Source of the DNA: Sneathiella sp. HT1-7 | Lineage (GTDB): Bacteria > Pseudomonadota > Alphaproteobacteria > Sneathiellales > Sneathiellaceae | Assembly: GCF_020731145.1 (NCBI RefSeq) | Contig: NZ_JAJFZN010000002.1 | Span: 186,001-250,000 of the forward strand | Length of the DNA stretch: 64,000 nt | Direction of reading: 5' to 3' | Shown here: piece by piece, positions 35,096 to 44,109 of the stretch | Numbering within the stretch: position 1 is the first letter of the stretch | Layout: every line of letters begins with the position of its first letter | The notes under the pieces: model-generated | The model's database searches: none | Seen by the model: the letters and a program-made list of their open reading frames with translations, nothing else | Told to the model about the DNA's origin: nothing | Made by a program: the position numbers and the translations under genes

Positions 35096-37435
35096 ATGAT
35101 GAAAAAATTACTAAAGCTTTTAAAAAAGAAGAGCAGCCCGAAAGCAACGGGAGGCGAAGTTAAATATTCAAAATTTGGCATTGGACCTCGGCTAATTGCG
35201 GCATTTTCTGTCGTTGCGGTTTTGACAATCGCCATTTCGGCAATCAGCTGGGTCAGCCTGGGAACAATTACAACCGCGCAAGAAGATCTTATAAATAAGA
35301 AAGTTCCGTCAATCTCTCTGGCCCTGAAGCTTGCGAATGAGACGACAGCTCTCGCGGCAGCAGCGCCGCAGCTCAGCACGGCAAAAACAGAATCTGAGCG
35401 GCTTATGAGCATTAAAGCTATCGAGGATACGGGCAAAAAGGCCTCCGCGCAGTTAAGTTCACTGCGTGAGTTCATGGCGGGCAATGAATTTCTCCCAAAA
35501 ATCGAAGATGGCCTGAATAAAATGCTGGAAAGCTTGGAACGGCTGAATGGGCATGTTCAGAATCGCATCGAGCATTCTAAACAACTGAATACGACGTCTC
35601 CGGGCCTTTCGGTCGCTCGCGATATACTTGATACGGGATTGAGCCCATTCCTTCTTCCTTTGAGAATGCAGGTTATTGAAAATTCCGAAAAATGGAATGA
35701 ATTGCTCACGCAGTCCATAGATAAGGCACTTGCGGGAGTGCGTCCTGAAAATGACACCTCTAAATTTTCACAGGAAATACTTCAAATTCTCCGCTTTCAG
35801 GAAGAGGTTTTCTCTTTCAAGAGCAACGGATATCAAATGCTGAGCCTGCTTACAGAAGGCTTGCAGACAGGTGATATTGACGCTGTGAAAGACTTGGAAT
35901 CCACCTTCTTGTCATCGATTGCATCGCTGGGGACGCCATTGGACGAGATAGAAAAGCAGACATCGAAAGGCCAGACGCAGGAACTCTCTGAATTGTTCGG
36001 TGACTTTCTCGCGATGGGCGTAGAAGAGAGTAACTTCAGCTCAGTCAATATCTTCAAAACCCGTATTCAAGAGTTGGAAGCTGCCAAGGCAGCAGAGGCA
36101 ACCGTAAGTGAAAGCCGGTTCCTTGCTGCAATCCTTGTAAATAATGTGAACGCATTTACCGCAGAAATTGAAGAGTCTTTGGGGGCTGCGGCTCAACAAA
36201 ACACCGCCCTCGCGAATACGACAAAGATGACATTGTTGATCTGCGCTTTGGTGGCATTGTTGATTACAATCGCTATTGGATGGCTTTATGTTCGCCGTAA
36301 TATCATTCGTCGCTTGATGCTTCTCGTGAGCTCTGCCCAGCATCTTTCCGAAGGAGACCTTACGTCAAGCATTTACCGCGACGGGACTGATGAAATTGCC
36401 CGGATGGGACATGCTCTCGTTGGATTCCGCGATACTGCCCGTGAAGCTGAAGCCGCGCGTGCGGAAGCAGAAGCTGAGCGCCAGAAACGTGATGAAGAGA
36501 AAGCCAAGCGTGAAGCAGAACAGCGGAATGCAGAAAAAGCTGCTTTGGAAGAGCGTGAGCGACTCGAACGCGAACTGGCAGAAACGAAAACCAAGGAGCG
36601 GAACCAACTCGCCGATACATTCGAAGGCAGCGTGAAGCATCTGGTCGAAAAATTTGCCGCTGCTGCTTCAGAAATGACGGGAAGGTCACAATCGATGACG
36701 AAGTCCGCCGAAGATACAACACAGCGCTCTGCGACTGTCGCTTCGGCATCTGATCTTGCGACATCCAGCGTCAATTCAGTCGCGGCCGCAACAGAAGAAC
36801 TTTCTTCTTCCATCAATGAGATCAGCCGTCAGGTTAGTCAGGCGGCCAGCATCGCAGGGGAAGCCGTCACTGAAGCTGAGCGGACCAACATAATGGTCAC
36901 CTCGCTGAATGAGGCAGCATCCAAAATTGGTGATGTTGTCGGTCTGATTAACGACATTGCTGGGCAGACTAATCTGCTCGCCCTGAATGCGACCATTGAA
37001 GCAGCCCGGGCCGGTGATGCCGGTAAGGGGTTTGCTGTCGTCGCGAGTGAGGTGAAGAATTTGGCCGCACAGACAGCGAAGGCAACAGAGGAAATTTCTG
37101 AGCAGATCAAGGCGGTCCAGGAAGAGACTGGGAATGCCGTTGGTGCAATTGGTGATATCACAACAACCATTGGCAAGATCAACGAGATTGCGACCTCTAT
37201 ATCTGCCGCCGTGGAAGAGCAGGGCGCTGCGACTGGTGAAATCAGCCGGAGCGTTCAGCAAGCCGCTGAGGGATCGCAAGATGTCTCCGAAAATATTCAA
37301 TCCGTGAGAAGTGCAGCAGAATCGACGGGTAAATCGGCGCAGGAAGTTGAAGAAATCTCGAACGGGCTTACAAAGGAAGTAACAGAATTAGATCAGCAGG
37401 TAGAAGGGTTCCTTGCGCAAATTCGCGCAAGCTAG
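35096..37435 (+). CDS. Methyl-accepting chemotaxis protein
   Basis: 779 residues. TM1 is about residues 32-56 and a long helical periplasmic domain covers 57-375, about twice the common four-helix size. TM2 is about 378-398, followed by HAMP ([21 protein letters not shown]). A charged coiled coil rich in E, K and A (about 448-505) precedes the methyl-accepting and CheA-binding domain. The hairpin tip is [23 protein letters not shown], given here in parts: [15 protein letters not shown] then EAARAG. No C-terminal CheR-binding pentapeptide is visible. It senses an unknown ligand, perhaps that of the adjacent Liv importer. Confidence 0.93.
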   Translation: MMKKLLKLLKKKSSPKATGGEVKYSKFGIGPRLIAAFSVVAVLTIAISAISWVSLGTITTAQEDLINKKVPSISLALKLANETTALAAAAPQLSTAKTESERLMSIKAIEDTGKKASAQLSSLREFMAGNEFLPKIEDGLNKMLESLERLNGHVQNRIEHSKQLNTTSPGLSVARDILDTGLSPFLLPLRMQVIENSEKWNELLTQSIDKALAGVRPENDTSKFSQEILQILRFQEEVFSFKSNGYQMLSLLTEGLQTGDIDAVKDLESTFLSSIASLGTPLDEIEKQTSKGQTQELSELFGDFLAMGVEESNFSSVNIFKTRIQELEAAKAAEATVSESRFLAAILVNNVNAFTAEIEESLGAAAQQNTALANTTKMTLLICALVALLITIAIGWLYVRRNIIRRLMLLVSSAQHLSEGDLTSSIYRDGTDEIARMGHALVGFRDTAREAEAARAEAEAERQKRDEEKAKREAEQRNAEKAALEERERLERELAETKTKERNQLADTFEGSVKHLVEKFAAAASEMTGRSQSMTKSAEDTTQRSATVASASDLATSSVNSVAAATEELSSSINEISRQVSQAASIAGEAVTEAERTNIMVTSLNEAASKIGDVVGLINDIAGQTNLLALNATIEAARAGDAGKGFAVVASEVKNLAAQTAKATEEISEQIKAVQEETGNAVGAIGDITTTIGKINEIATSISAAVEEQGAATGEISRSVQQAAEGSQDVSENIQSVRSAAESTGKSAQEVEEISNGLTKEVTELDQQVEGFLAQIRAS

Positions 37436-37453
37436 TTATAGAAATACCCAACT

Positions 37454-37504
37454 AAGGCGGCAGTTACGGGCGAAATACCCTGAAGTAACTGCCGCCTTTT
37501 GTTT
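37454..37504 (+). terminator. Rho-independent terminator after the chemoreceptor gene
   Basis: AAGGCGGCAGTTAC (37454-37467) pairs perfectly with GTAACTGCCGCCTT (37485-37498), followed by a T-rich tract. The 17-base loop can itself form a GGG/CCC mini-stem. It isolates the chemoreceptor from the Liv operon. Confidence 0.85.
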
Positions 37505-37740
37505 TTCTAATGTTCTCTCGCAATAATTGATTAAACCAAAAAGTATAGCCATCCCTTAGACTTACTCCGTAAAAAACAATATATTTTTTTCTGGTCAAAA
37601 CGGTTTCTTTGAGTCACAGTTATCGAACAACAAATAAAGAATAACGTTTTAAACTGGGAGGTGGACGCCAAGGCGTCCGGAAGCGTATTCATAATAATTT
37701 TGAAGATGCATCTGGTAGCTTGTGCAACCATTAGTTATGA
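37505..37740 (+). promoter_or_regulatory. Liv operon leader with palindrome and short upstream ORF
   Basis: This AT-rich stretch contains GGACGCCAAGGCGTCC at 37663-37678, an inverted repeat with 7-base arms. A short frame from ATG 37706 (12 codons, or 27 from GTG 37661) ends at TGA 37742-37744, so its stop overlaps the livG GTG at 37741. The livG start is directly preceded by an in-frame TGA and has no good ribosome-binding site. Reinitiation or translational coupling is therefore possible. No clear -35/-10 pair stands out. Confidence 0.35.
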
Positions 37741-38556
37741 GTGAACAAAAACACAGATAGTATAGCGTCTGCAGACGTTTCATCGACGGATGCATTGTTA
37801 AGCGTCCGGGATGTAAGTGTTCATTTCGGCGGCATCGTCGCGTTGGACGGTGTGTCATTTGACATTCCTTCAGGTCAAATTGTCGGTCTGATCGGGCCAA
37901 ACGGGGCAGGTAAAACAACCCTTTTTAACTGTATCAGTCGCCTCTATGACGTGAATTGGGGTGATATCATCTTTCGTGGAAACTCCATCCTTAAAAGTCC
38001 TGTACACAGGATGAGTGAAATCGGACTTGGACGGACATTCCAAAATCTCGCCCTTTTCTCCAATCTAAGCGTTCTTGATAACATCATGATTGGTGGGCAT
38101 GCGACCGCAAAATCTGATTACATCAGCAATGCGCTGCATTTGCCCTGGATAAAGCGGGAGGAGAAAGAGCTTCGAAGCCGCGCGTTGGAAATGCTCAAGT
38201 TCATGGAACTTGAAGATACAGCGCTGCAGCGGATCGGCGGACTCTCTTTCGGCATCCAAAAACGGCTTGAGATTGCACGCGCGATTATGAGCAAGCCCAA
38301 GCTATTGCTGATGGATGAACCTGCGGGCGGGCTTAACCACAATGAGTTATCGCTTCTTGTGGATACGATCCGGCGAATTCGCGATGAGTTTGGCACGACG
38401 GTTCTTTTGGTGGAACACCATATGGGCGTGGTCATGGAGGTTTCCGAGAAAGTTGTTGCACTCAACTTTGGCCGAAAACTTGCTGAAGGCCCGCCTGCTG
38501 AAATTCAGCAACATCCTGATGTTATCGAAGCGTATCTGGGGACGGGCAAGAAATGA
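37741..38556 (+). CDS. livG: Branched-chain amino acid-type ABC transporter, ATP-binding protein LivG
   Basis: 271 residues. Walker [10 protein letters not shown], the LivG-type Q-loop region GRTFQNLALF, the variant signature LSFGIQKRLEIARAI and Walker B LLLMDEPAGGLN are all present. GTG at 37741 is the longest possible start, since an in-frame TGA precedes it. A TTG at 37795 just ahead of the conserved domain is the alternative. First gene of a five-gene importer whose stop overlaps the next start by four bases (ATGA). The complex sits on the cytoplasmic face of the inner membrane. Confidence 0.92.
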   Translation: MNKNTDSIASADVSSTDALLSVRDVSVHFGGIVALDGVSFDIPSGQIVGLIGPNGAGKTTLFNCISRLYDVNWGDIIFRGNSILKSPVHRMSEIGLGRTFQNLALFSNLSVLDNIMIGGHATAKSDYISNALHLPWIKREEKELRSRALEMLKFMELEDTALQRIGGLSFGIQKRLEIARAIMSKPKLLLMDEPAGGLNHNELSLLVDTIRRIRDEFGTTVLLVEHHMGVVMEVSEKVVALNFGRKLAEGPPAEIQQHPDVIEAYLGTGKK

Positions 38557-39266
38557 GTCAATTGCTTGATGTAAAAGGGCTTGAAGCGTCATATGGCCCG
38601 ACGAAGGTTCTGCATGGGCTGGATTTCAGCCTCGAACACGGTGGCGTTACAACAATTCTCGGCGCGAATGGTGCCGGTAAAACAACGACCCTTCGCGCAA
38701 TCAGCGGGATGGTTACCCGAAAAGGAACGATACAGCTGGAAGGCACGGAACTTGCCGCTCTGCAAACAGCAGATATCACGCGGAAGGGCATCGCCCATGT
38801 TCCGGAGGGGCGCGGTACATTCGTGAGAATGTCGGCTGAAGACAATTTACGTCTTGGAGCCTATAGCCGGAGCGACAAAGCGGGTATCGCGGAAGATGTT
38901 GAACGGGTTTACGGCTATTTCCCCATCCTCAAACAGCGTCGAAACCAGCAAGCAGGCACGTTAAGTGGCGGTGAAGCGCAGATGTTGGCTGTTGGTCGGG
39001 CCTTAATGTTACGGCCGCGGTTGTTGCTGCTTGATGAGCCTTCTTTCGGCCTTGCACCGCTAATTGTTCAAGAGCTTTTTGAAATTCTGAAGAGAATCAA
39101 CGCTGAAGAAGGGGTGAGTATGTTGCTAGTCGAGCAAAACGCGTCTCTGGCTCTTGAGTTGGCCGATCATGCCTATTTGCTGGAAACGGGAAATATCGTC
39201 ATCTCCGGCACTTCGGAATCAATTCTTGAAAATGAGACCGTTCGTCGGTCCTACTTAGGGTATTAG
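38553..39266 (+). CDS. livF: Branched-chain amino acid-type ABC transporter, ATP-binding protein LivF
   Basis: 237 residues, the usual LivF size. Walker A GANGAGKTT, the Q-loop stretch HVPEGRGTFVRMSAEDNL, signature LSGGEAQMLAVGRAL and Walker B LLLLDEPSFGLAP. It overlaps livG by ATGA and is followed by livH after nine bases, so subunits are probably made in step. It pairs with LivG to power import through LivHM. Confidence 0.93.
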   Translation: MSQLLDVKGLEASYGPTKVLHGLDFSLEHGGVTTILGANGAGKTTTLRAISGMVTRKGTIQLEGTELAALQTADITRKGIAHVPEGRGTFVRMSAEDNLRLGAYSRSDKAGIAEDVERVYGYFPILKQRRNQQAGTLSGGEAQMLAVGRALMLRPRLLLLDEPSFGLAPLIVQELFEILKRINAEEGVSMLLVEQNASLALELADHAYLLETGNIVISGTSESILENETVRRSYLGY

Positions 39267-39275
39267 GACGTTCCC

Positions 39276-40148
39276 ATGGATCTTTTTTTACAGCAATTAC
39301 TAACCGGTCTTGCAAATGGCGCGATTTACGCGTGCCTGGCACTTGCGGTCGTTATGATTTATCAGGCCATCGATCATTTCAATTTTGCACAAGGCGAAAT
39401 GGCGATGTTCAGCACCTATATCTGTTGGGCAATGATTGCGGGCGGAGTGCCCTACTGGATCGCGTTTTTCGCGACTATTGTTGTCTCCTTCATTGGTGGC
39501 TTGGCAATTGAGCGAATTATCTTCAAGCCGCTCCATAATGCGCCGGTTCTTAGCCATATCGTTGTCTTTATCGGCCTTGTCGCCATATTCAACAGCTTCG
39601 CTGGCGCAATATGGGACCATAATATCAAGACATTTCCGTCTCCTTTCCCTGAAGGGTCTTTTGGGGGCCTGATCGGATTGCATGAAGTCGGCATGTTCTT
39701 CGTGACCCTGCTTTTACTTTTCGCAATATTCTGCTTTTTCCGCTTTACACGTGTCGGAATGGCGATGCAGGCAGCAGCTGCTAATCCAGATTCCGCAGGC
39801 CTTGTGGGCATTCGGGTCGGCTGGATGCTGGCGCTGGGCTGGGGCTTGGCCGCTGCAATCGGTGCTGTTGCAGGAATGATGATTGCCCCAATTGTCTTTT
39901 TGGAACCGAACATGATGCTAGGCATTCTTCTCTATGGCTTTGCGGCTGCGATTGTCGGAGGTATATCAAGTCCGGGAGGAGCCGTCGCCGGTGGTTTCCT
40001 GGTCGGTATTATTGAAAACATGGCCGGGACATATATCCCAGCCATTGGTAGTGAATTGAAACTGACGGTTGCTCTGATTTTGATCGTGACCGTTCTGTTG
40101 TTCAAGCCTAACGGGTTGTTCGGCAAAACCATTGTGACCAGGGTATAA
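39276..40148 (+). CDS. livH: Branched-chain amino acid-type ABC transporter permease LivH
   Basis: 290 residues with about eight membrane segments. N-terminal LLTGLANGAIYACLALAVVMIYQAIDHFNFAQGEMAM-type LivH sequence is present (GLANGAIYACLALAVVMIYQ), as is the GILLYGFAAAIVGGISSPGG region that contacts the ATPase. AGGAC lies seven bases before the ATG. One half of the membrane channel. Confidence 0.92.
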   Translation: MDLFLQQLLTGLANGAIYACLALAVVMIYQAIDHFNFAQGEMAMFSTYICWAMIAGGVPYWIAFFATIVVSFIGGLAIERIIFKPLHNAPVLSHIVVFIGLVAIFNSFAGAIWDHNIKTFPSPFPEGSFGGLIGLHEVGMFFVTLLLLFAIFCFFRFTRVGMAMQAAAANPDSAGLVGIRVGWMLALGWGLAAAIGAVAGMMIAPIVFLEPNMMLGILLYGFAAAIVGGISSPGGAVAGGFLVGIIENMAGTYIPAIGSELKLTVALILIVTVLLFKPNGLFGKTIVTRV

Positions 40149-40152
40149 TAAT

Positions 40153-41160
40153 ATGGCAACCGATGTAGAAACGCGTATAGATACTAAACTGAATGCCGGC
40201 GCAAAAATCCCTTTTAAGTGGGTCATTCCCTTCATAGTGATTGGCGCAGTCTTGCCCTTTATTCTTGGAGGGTATGCGACCTTCCAGGGCACGTTGATAA
40301 TGATCTATGCCATAGCAATCCTCGGCTTAAACTTGTTGACGGGGTTTAATGGGCAATTCTCACTTGGGCATAGCGCCTTTTATGCTATCGGGGCCTATAC
40401 AGCCGCCATTCTTGTGTATCATCTCGATTGGCCAGTCTATGCGGCCATTCCCGTTGGAGGCGTGGTCTGTTTCATCGCAGGTTTCCTATTTGGCTTGCCT
40501 GCGCTACGACTTGAGGGGCTTTATCTCGCCTTGGCCACCTTTGCTTTGGGTGTCTCGATACCGCAGGTCCTGAAATCATCTCATCTGGAAGGATTGACCG
40601 GAGGGGTGCAAGGTTTGGATGTATTCCGCCCGGACGTTCCAGCCATTCTGGTTGATAACTTCGGCATCACGATGGACCAATGGTGGTATATGATTGTGTT
40701 CGTGGTGTTGCTTTTTATGTTCTGGATTGCTTGGAACCTGATCAATAGCCGGACAGGCCGTGCCATGATGGCGATACGTGATAATCCAATCGCCGCGAGA
40801 TCGATGGGTGTGAATGCATCTATGTACAAATCTCTTACCTTCGGTGTCAGCGCGTTCTATACGGGTGTTGCCGGTGCGATTGCTGCCATTGTTATTGAGT
40901 TTGTTGCGCCAGATAGCTTTACATTCCAGCTCTCTATATTGCTGTTTATCGGAATGGTGGTTGGTGGAACAGGCTCTATTTGGGGAGCCGTGTTCGGCGG
41001 ATTTTTCATACTGACAGTGCCGAATTTTGCAGAAGAAATTTCAACTGGCCTTTCCTATGCCATTTTTGGCATTATCCTTATATTGGTTATTTATGTCATG
41101 CCCTCAGGTTTTGCAGGGCTGGTAAATCTGCTGAGAGTCCGAATAAAGAAAATACTTTGA
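40153..41160 (+). CDS. livM: Branched-chain amino acid-type ABC transporter permease LivM
   Basis: 335 residues with eight to ten membrane segments. LivM signatures include LNLLTGFNGQFSLGHSAFYA, LPALRLEGLYLALATFALG and the coupling region MAIRDNPIAARSMGVN. AGGG is placed seven bases before the ATG, four bases past the livH stop. It forms the second channel half. Substrate specificity comes from the binding protein downstream. Confidence 0.93.
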   Translation: MATDVETRIDTKLNAGAKIPFKWVIPFIVIGAVLPFILGGYATFQGTLIMIYAIAILGLNLLTGFNGQFSLGHSAFYAIGAYTAAILVYHLDWPVYAAIPVGGVVCFIAGFLFGLPALRLEGLYLALATFALGVSIPQVLKSSHLEGLTGGVQGLDVFRPDVPAILVDNFGITMDQWWYMIVFVVLLFMFWIAWNLINSRTGRAMMAIRDNPIAARSMGVNASMYKSLTFGVSAFYTGVAGAIAAIVIEFVAPDSFTFQLSILLFIGMVVGGTGSIWGAVFGGFFILTVPNFAEEISTGLSYAIFGIILILVIYVMPSGFAGLVNLLRVRIKKIL

Positions 41161-41230
41161 GCTCTCAGTTGAAAGCGTGAAGAAGAGTCGCGTCATTGTA
41201 GATGCGAAAAATAATAAACAGGAGGTACTA

Positions 41231-42448
41231 ATGAATACCGGGAGAAAATTAGCGATTACCTTCGCTGCCGTTGCCACAATGGGAATGGCCGCGACGTCGG
41301 CTTTAGCTGACAAGATGTATGGTCCGGGTGTGACCGATGATTCCATCAAGCTTGGCAATACCATGCCTTATAGCGGCCCTGCGGCTGCCTACGGTCAGAT
41401 TGGTAAGTCCACGGCTGCCTATTTTGACAAGATCAATAAGGAAAATGGCGGCGTAAACGGTCGGAAGATTGAGTTTATTTCGCTGGATGACGGCTACAGC
41501 CCGCCTAAAACAAAGGAACAGGTTCGTAAGCTTGTTGAACAGGATGAAGTGCTGCTCATATTCGAAAGCCTGGGTACTCCGACAAACTCGGCTATCCATA
41601 ACTATATGAACAAGAAGAAGATTCCTCAGCTGTTTGTTGCAACTGGCGCGACGAAATGGGGCGATCCTGAAAACTTCCCTTGGACAATGGGTTGGCAGCC
41701 TAGCTACCAGACTGAGGGCGCGCTGTTTGGTGCCTATATCATGGAAAATGTGAAGGATCCGAAAGTGGCTATCCTTTACCAGAACGATGATTATGGTAAA
41801 GACTATGTCCATGGCTTGAAAGAATATCTCGGTGATAAGGCTGATTCCGTTATCGTTGCTGAAGAAAGCTACGAAGTTACAGATCCGACAATCAACTCGC
41901 AGATGATCAAGCTAAAAGACAGCGGTGCGAACGTCTTTTTCAACGTGACGACACCGAAATTTGCGGCTCAGGCTATTAAGAAATTCCGCGAATTGAACTG
42001 GGATGCGGTTTTCCTGAACAATTCAGTTTCTAACTCCGTAGGCTCTGTTTACAAACCTGCAGGACTGGATAACTCCAAGGGTATCATTTCGCTGATGTAC
42101 TATATGGATATCACGGACCCTGGGAATTTCGAGACTGAAGGGTACAAAAAATGGTCAAAATTCATGGATGAATACTATCCTGATGGAGATAAAACCAGCG
42201 CCTTCACAGCATATGGATATCTCGTTGGCCAGACGATGGAGCAGGTGTTGAAACAGGCTGGAGACAACCTGACACGCGAAAACATCATGAAGGAAGCTGC
42301 CAATCTGGATCTGGAACTGGATATGATGCTGCCAGGCATTAAAATTCAGACAGGCCCGAATGACTTCTTCCCGATTGAAGCAATGATGCCGGTTGAATTT
42401 AACGGTGAGAAATTTAACTCACTGGGCAAAGTTGTATCTGTAAATTAA
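41231..42448 (+). CDS. ABC transporter substrate-binding protein (Liv type)
   Basis: 405 residues from ATG 41231, preceded by GGAGGT. The in-frame start at 41177 has no such site and would precede the signal peptide. Signal peptide about residues 1-26 (ending TSALADK). The mature part is a type I periplasmic binding protein with MPYSGPAAAYGQIGKSTAAY and GRKIEFISLDDGYSPPKTKEQ. The sequence is of the broad aromatic- and short-chain-acid branch of Liv binding proteins rather than a canonical leucine-binding protein. Last gene of the operon, closed by a strong terminator. Confidence 0.92.
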   Translation: MNTGRKLAITFAAVATMGMAATSALADKMYGPGVTDDSIKLGNTMPYSGPAAAYGQIGKSTAAYFDKINKENGGVNGRKIEFISLDDGYSPPKTKEQVRKLVEQDEVLLIFESLGTPTNSAIHNYMNKKKIPQLFVATGATKWGDPENFPWTMGWQPSYQTEGALFGAYIMENVKDPKVAILYQNDDYGKDYVHGLKEYLGDKADSVIVAEESYEVTDPTINSQMIKLKDSGANVFFNVTTPKFAAQAIKKFRELNWDAVFLNNSVSNSVGSVYKPAGLDNSKGIISLMYYMDITDPGNFETEGYKKWSKFMDEYYPDGDKTSAFTAYGYLVGQTMEQVLKQAGDNLTRENIMKEAANLDLELDMMLPGIKIQTGPNDFFPIEAMMPVEFNGEKFNSLGKVVSVN

Positions 42449-42470
42449 TCAGATATCTGATCTAAAAAAG

Positions 42471-42507
42471 AAAGGGCAGGGGATGAAAATCCTCTGCCCT
42501 TTTTTTA
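42471..42507 (+). terminator. Rho-independent terminator of the Liv operon
   Basis: AAAGGGCAGGGGAT (42471-42484) pairs with ATCCTCTGCCCTTT (42489-42502; one G-T wobble) around a GAAA tetraloop, followed by a T run. It may also end the convergent alcohol dehydrogenase transcript. Confidence 0.9.
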
Positions 42508-42512
42508 TATAC

Positions 42513-43571
42513 CTATTTTTGCGGGCTGAGGACAATGCGGCCTTTGACGTTTCCGGCCTGCAGGTCCGTGAGGGCACTATTCACCTCGTCTAGGGGGCGG
42601 ACTTCGTAAGGAATTGGCGCTACCTTGCCACCCCGAACGAGTTCCATTAACTCGTGCATCTCCTCAAGGCTTCCAACATAGGAGCCCTGGATCGTTCTCA
42701 TCATGAGTGGCAGCATCGCAATCGACAGAGGCATGGAATCTCCGAACAATCCAACTGTCACCATATGGCCGCCCTTCCTCAATCCGTTAAAACCAAAGGA
42801 TGCAGTTGCCGGCGCACCCACAAAATCGATGGAGCCGGCCGCGCCTCCGTTCGTGATTTCCTGAAGTTGAGCGAGTGCGGCTTCAGGATCGCTGTTGTCG
42901 ATGGTTTCATGCGCGCCTGATTGGCGAGCGATTGACCGCTTCGTATCATCAATATCGGCGACAATGATTTTTGCCTTCACAACACTTGAAGCGAAATGCA
43001 CCGCGGAGAGCCCAACCCCTCCCGCTCCTATGATCACAATATGATCGTCTTCACGCAGATGGGAAAGTTTCTTTAGAGCGCTGTAGGCTGTGAGGCCGGA
43101 GCATGCATATGTGCAGGCAAGTTCTGTCGGAACACCGTCATAGGGAATAAGATATTTCGGGTGGGGCGCAATAACTTCGTTCGCATACCCACCGTTATAC
43201 CGAGTGCCGACTGTTTGCGGCGCCATGCAAAGAAGCTCGTCCCCAGCGAGGCAGACATTGCATTTTCCACAGCCTATCCAGGGAAAAACAATACGTTTGT
43301 CGCCAATTTCAACCCCTTCTGCATCTGGACCAATCGCGGCAACCTCACCAACGACCTCATGCCCGAGCGTGAAGGGAAGCTTCATCCGTTGTAAGAGGTC
43401 CATCTTTTGGCCTCCACCAAGATCGAAGAAGCCTTCCCAAATATGCAAATCACTATGACAAACACCACAGGCTGTGACATTCAGGAGTACTTCGGTTCCT
43501 TTGGGTTCTGGTGTTGGGTAGTCTCGCGCTTCGAGTGGTTTGCCAAACTGGATGATCTGCTGACAATGCAT
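42513..43571 (-). CDS. Zinc-dependent alcohol dehydrogenase
   Basis: 352 residues. Catalytic zinc ligands are in ACGVCHSDLH and GHEVVGE. The structural zinc site is CGKCNVCLAGDELLC, and the cofactor motif is IIGAGGVGLSAVHF followed by VADIDDTK, whose aspartate favours NAD. It oxidises an alcohol or reduces an aldehyde in the cytoplasm. GGGAG precedes the ATG. It converges on the Liv operon and is preceded by hspQ on the same strand after 107 bases. Substrate undetermined. Confidence 0.92.
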   Translation of the reverse strand: MHCQQIIQFGKPLEARDYPTPEPKGTEVLLNVTACGVCHSDLHIWEGFFDLGGGQKMDLLQRMKLPFTLGHEVVGEVAAIGPDAEGVEIGDKRIVFPWIGCGKCNVCLAGDELLCMAPQTVGTRYNGGYANEVIAPHPKYLIPYDGVPTELACTYACSGLTAYSALKKLSHLREDDHIVIIGAGGVGLSAVHFASSVVKAKIIVADIDDTKRSIARQSGAHETIDNSDPEAALAQLQEITNGGAAGSIDFVGAPATASFGFNGLRKGGHMVTVGLFGDSMPLSIAMLPLMMRTIQGSYVGSLEEMHELMELVRGGKVAPIPYEVRPLDEVNSALTDLQAGNVKGRIVLSPQK

Positions 43572-43678
43572 GGTAATTCTCCCCGTTTATTTGTTTTTAA
43601 TTGGAGAAAATATGCTAGCTCGTTTCATGCGTGACCGCCAGAATTTCTGTGGCCGGAAATCGCGCAAGTTCGCCGACC

Positions 43679-44020
43679 CTATGATTGCAGTCGATTGCTG
43701 AAAAGATAGCGTCCGTCACGAAGCTCAGAGAAGAAGTCTTTGACTGACGGATGCGACACCGGTTTCCCGCTTTCGTCAATCAGGAGATTTTGCTCAGACA
43801 CGTAAGCCTCATAAGTTGTTTCGGCATTCTCCGCGAAGAGATGATAAAACGGCTGATCTTTCTTCGGTCGAACCTCTTCCGGGATAGATTCCCACCATTC
43901 TTCGCTATTACCAAAGGTGGGGTCGACATCGTAAATCACGCCGCGAAACGGATAAACCCGATGTTTGACGATTTGTCCAATCGCGAACTTGGCTGCTCTG
44001 ACTTGTGAATCTTTGCTCAT
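43679..44020 (-). CDS. hspQ: Heat shock protein HspQ
   Basis: 113 residues. The HspQ/YccV signature is strong: FAIGQIVKHRVYPFRGVIYD, then WWESIPEEVRPKKDQPFYHL and TYEAYVSEQNLL. The protein is a specificity-enhancing factor for Lon protease and binds hemimethylated DNA in E. coli, so it acts in the cytoplasm under stress. The ribosome-binding site is weak. It stands between the alcohol dehydrogenase and the acyl-CoA synthetase genes, apparently on its own. Confidence 0.92.
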   Translation of the reverse strand: MSKDSQVRAAKFAIGQIVKHRVYPFRGVIYDVDPTFGNSEEWWESIPEEVRPKKDQPFYHLFAENAETTYEAYVSEQNLLIDESGKPVSHPSVKDFFSELRDGRYLFSNRLQS

Positions 44021-44109
44021 GACGTGCCATAATAGTGGAGTTTACTTTATGGGCAAGTCTTGAACATCAAGAATTCAATGCGGCGTGAAATATCTAAGAA
44101 GGCTCATTT

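Noticed and set aside
36360-37300. Several long minus-strand frames inside the chemoreceptor gene
   Set aside because: They mirror the repetitive A, E and S-rich coding of the methyl-accepting domain. Their serine- and arginine-rich products have no motif.
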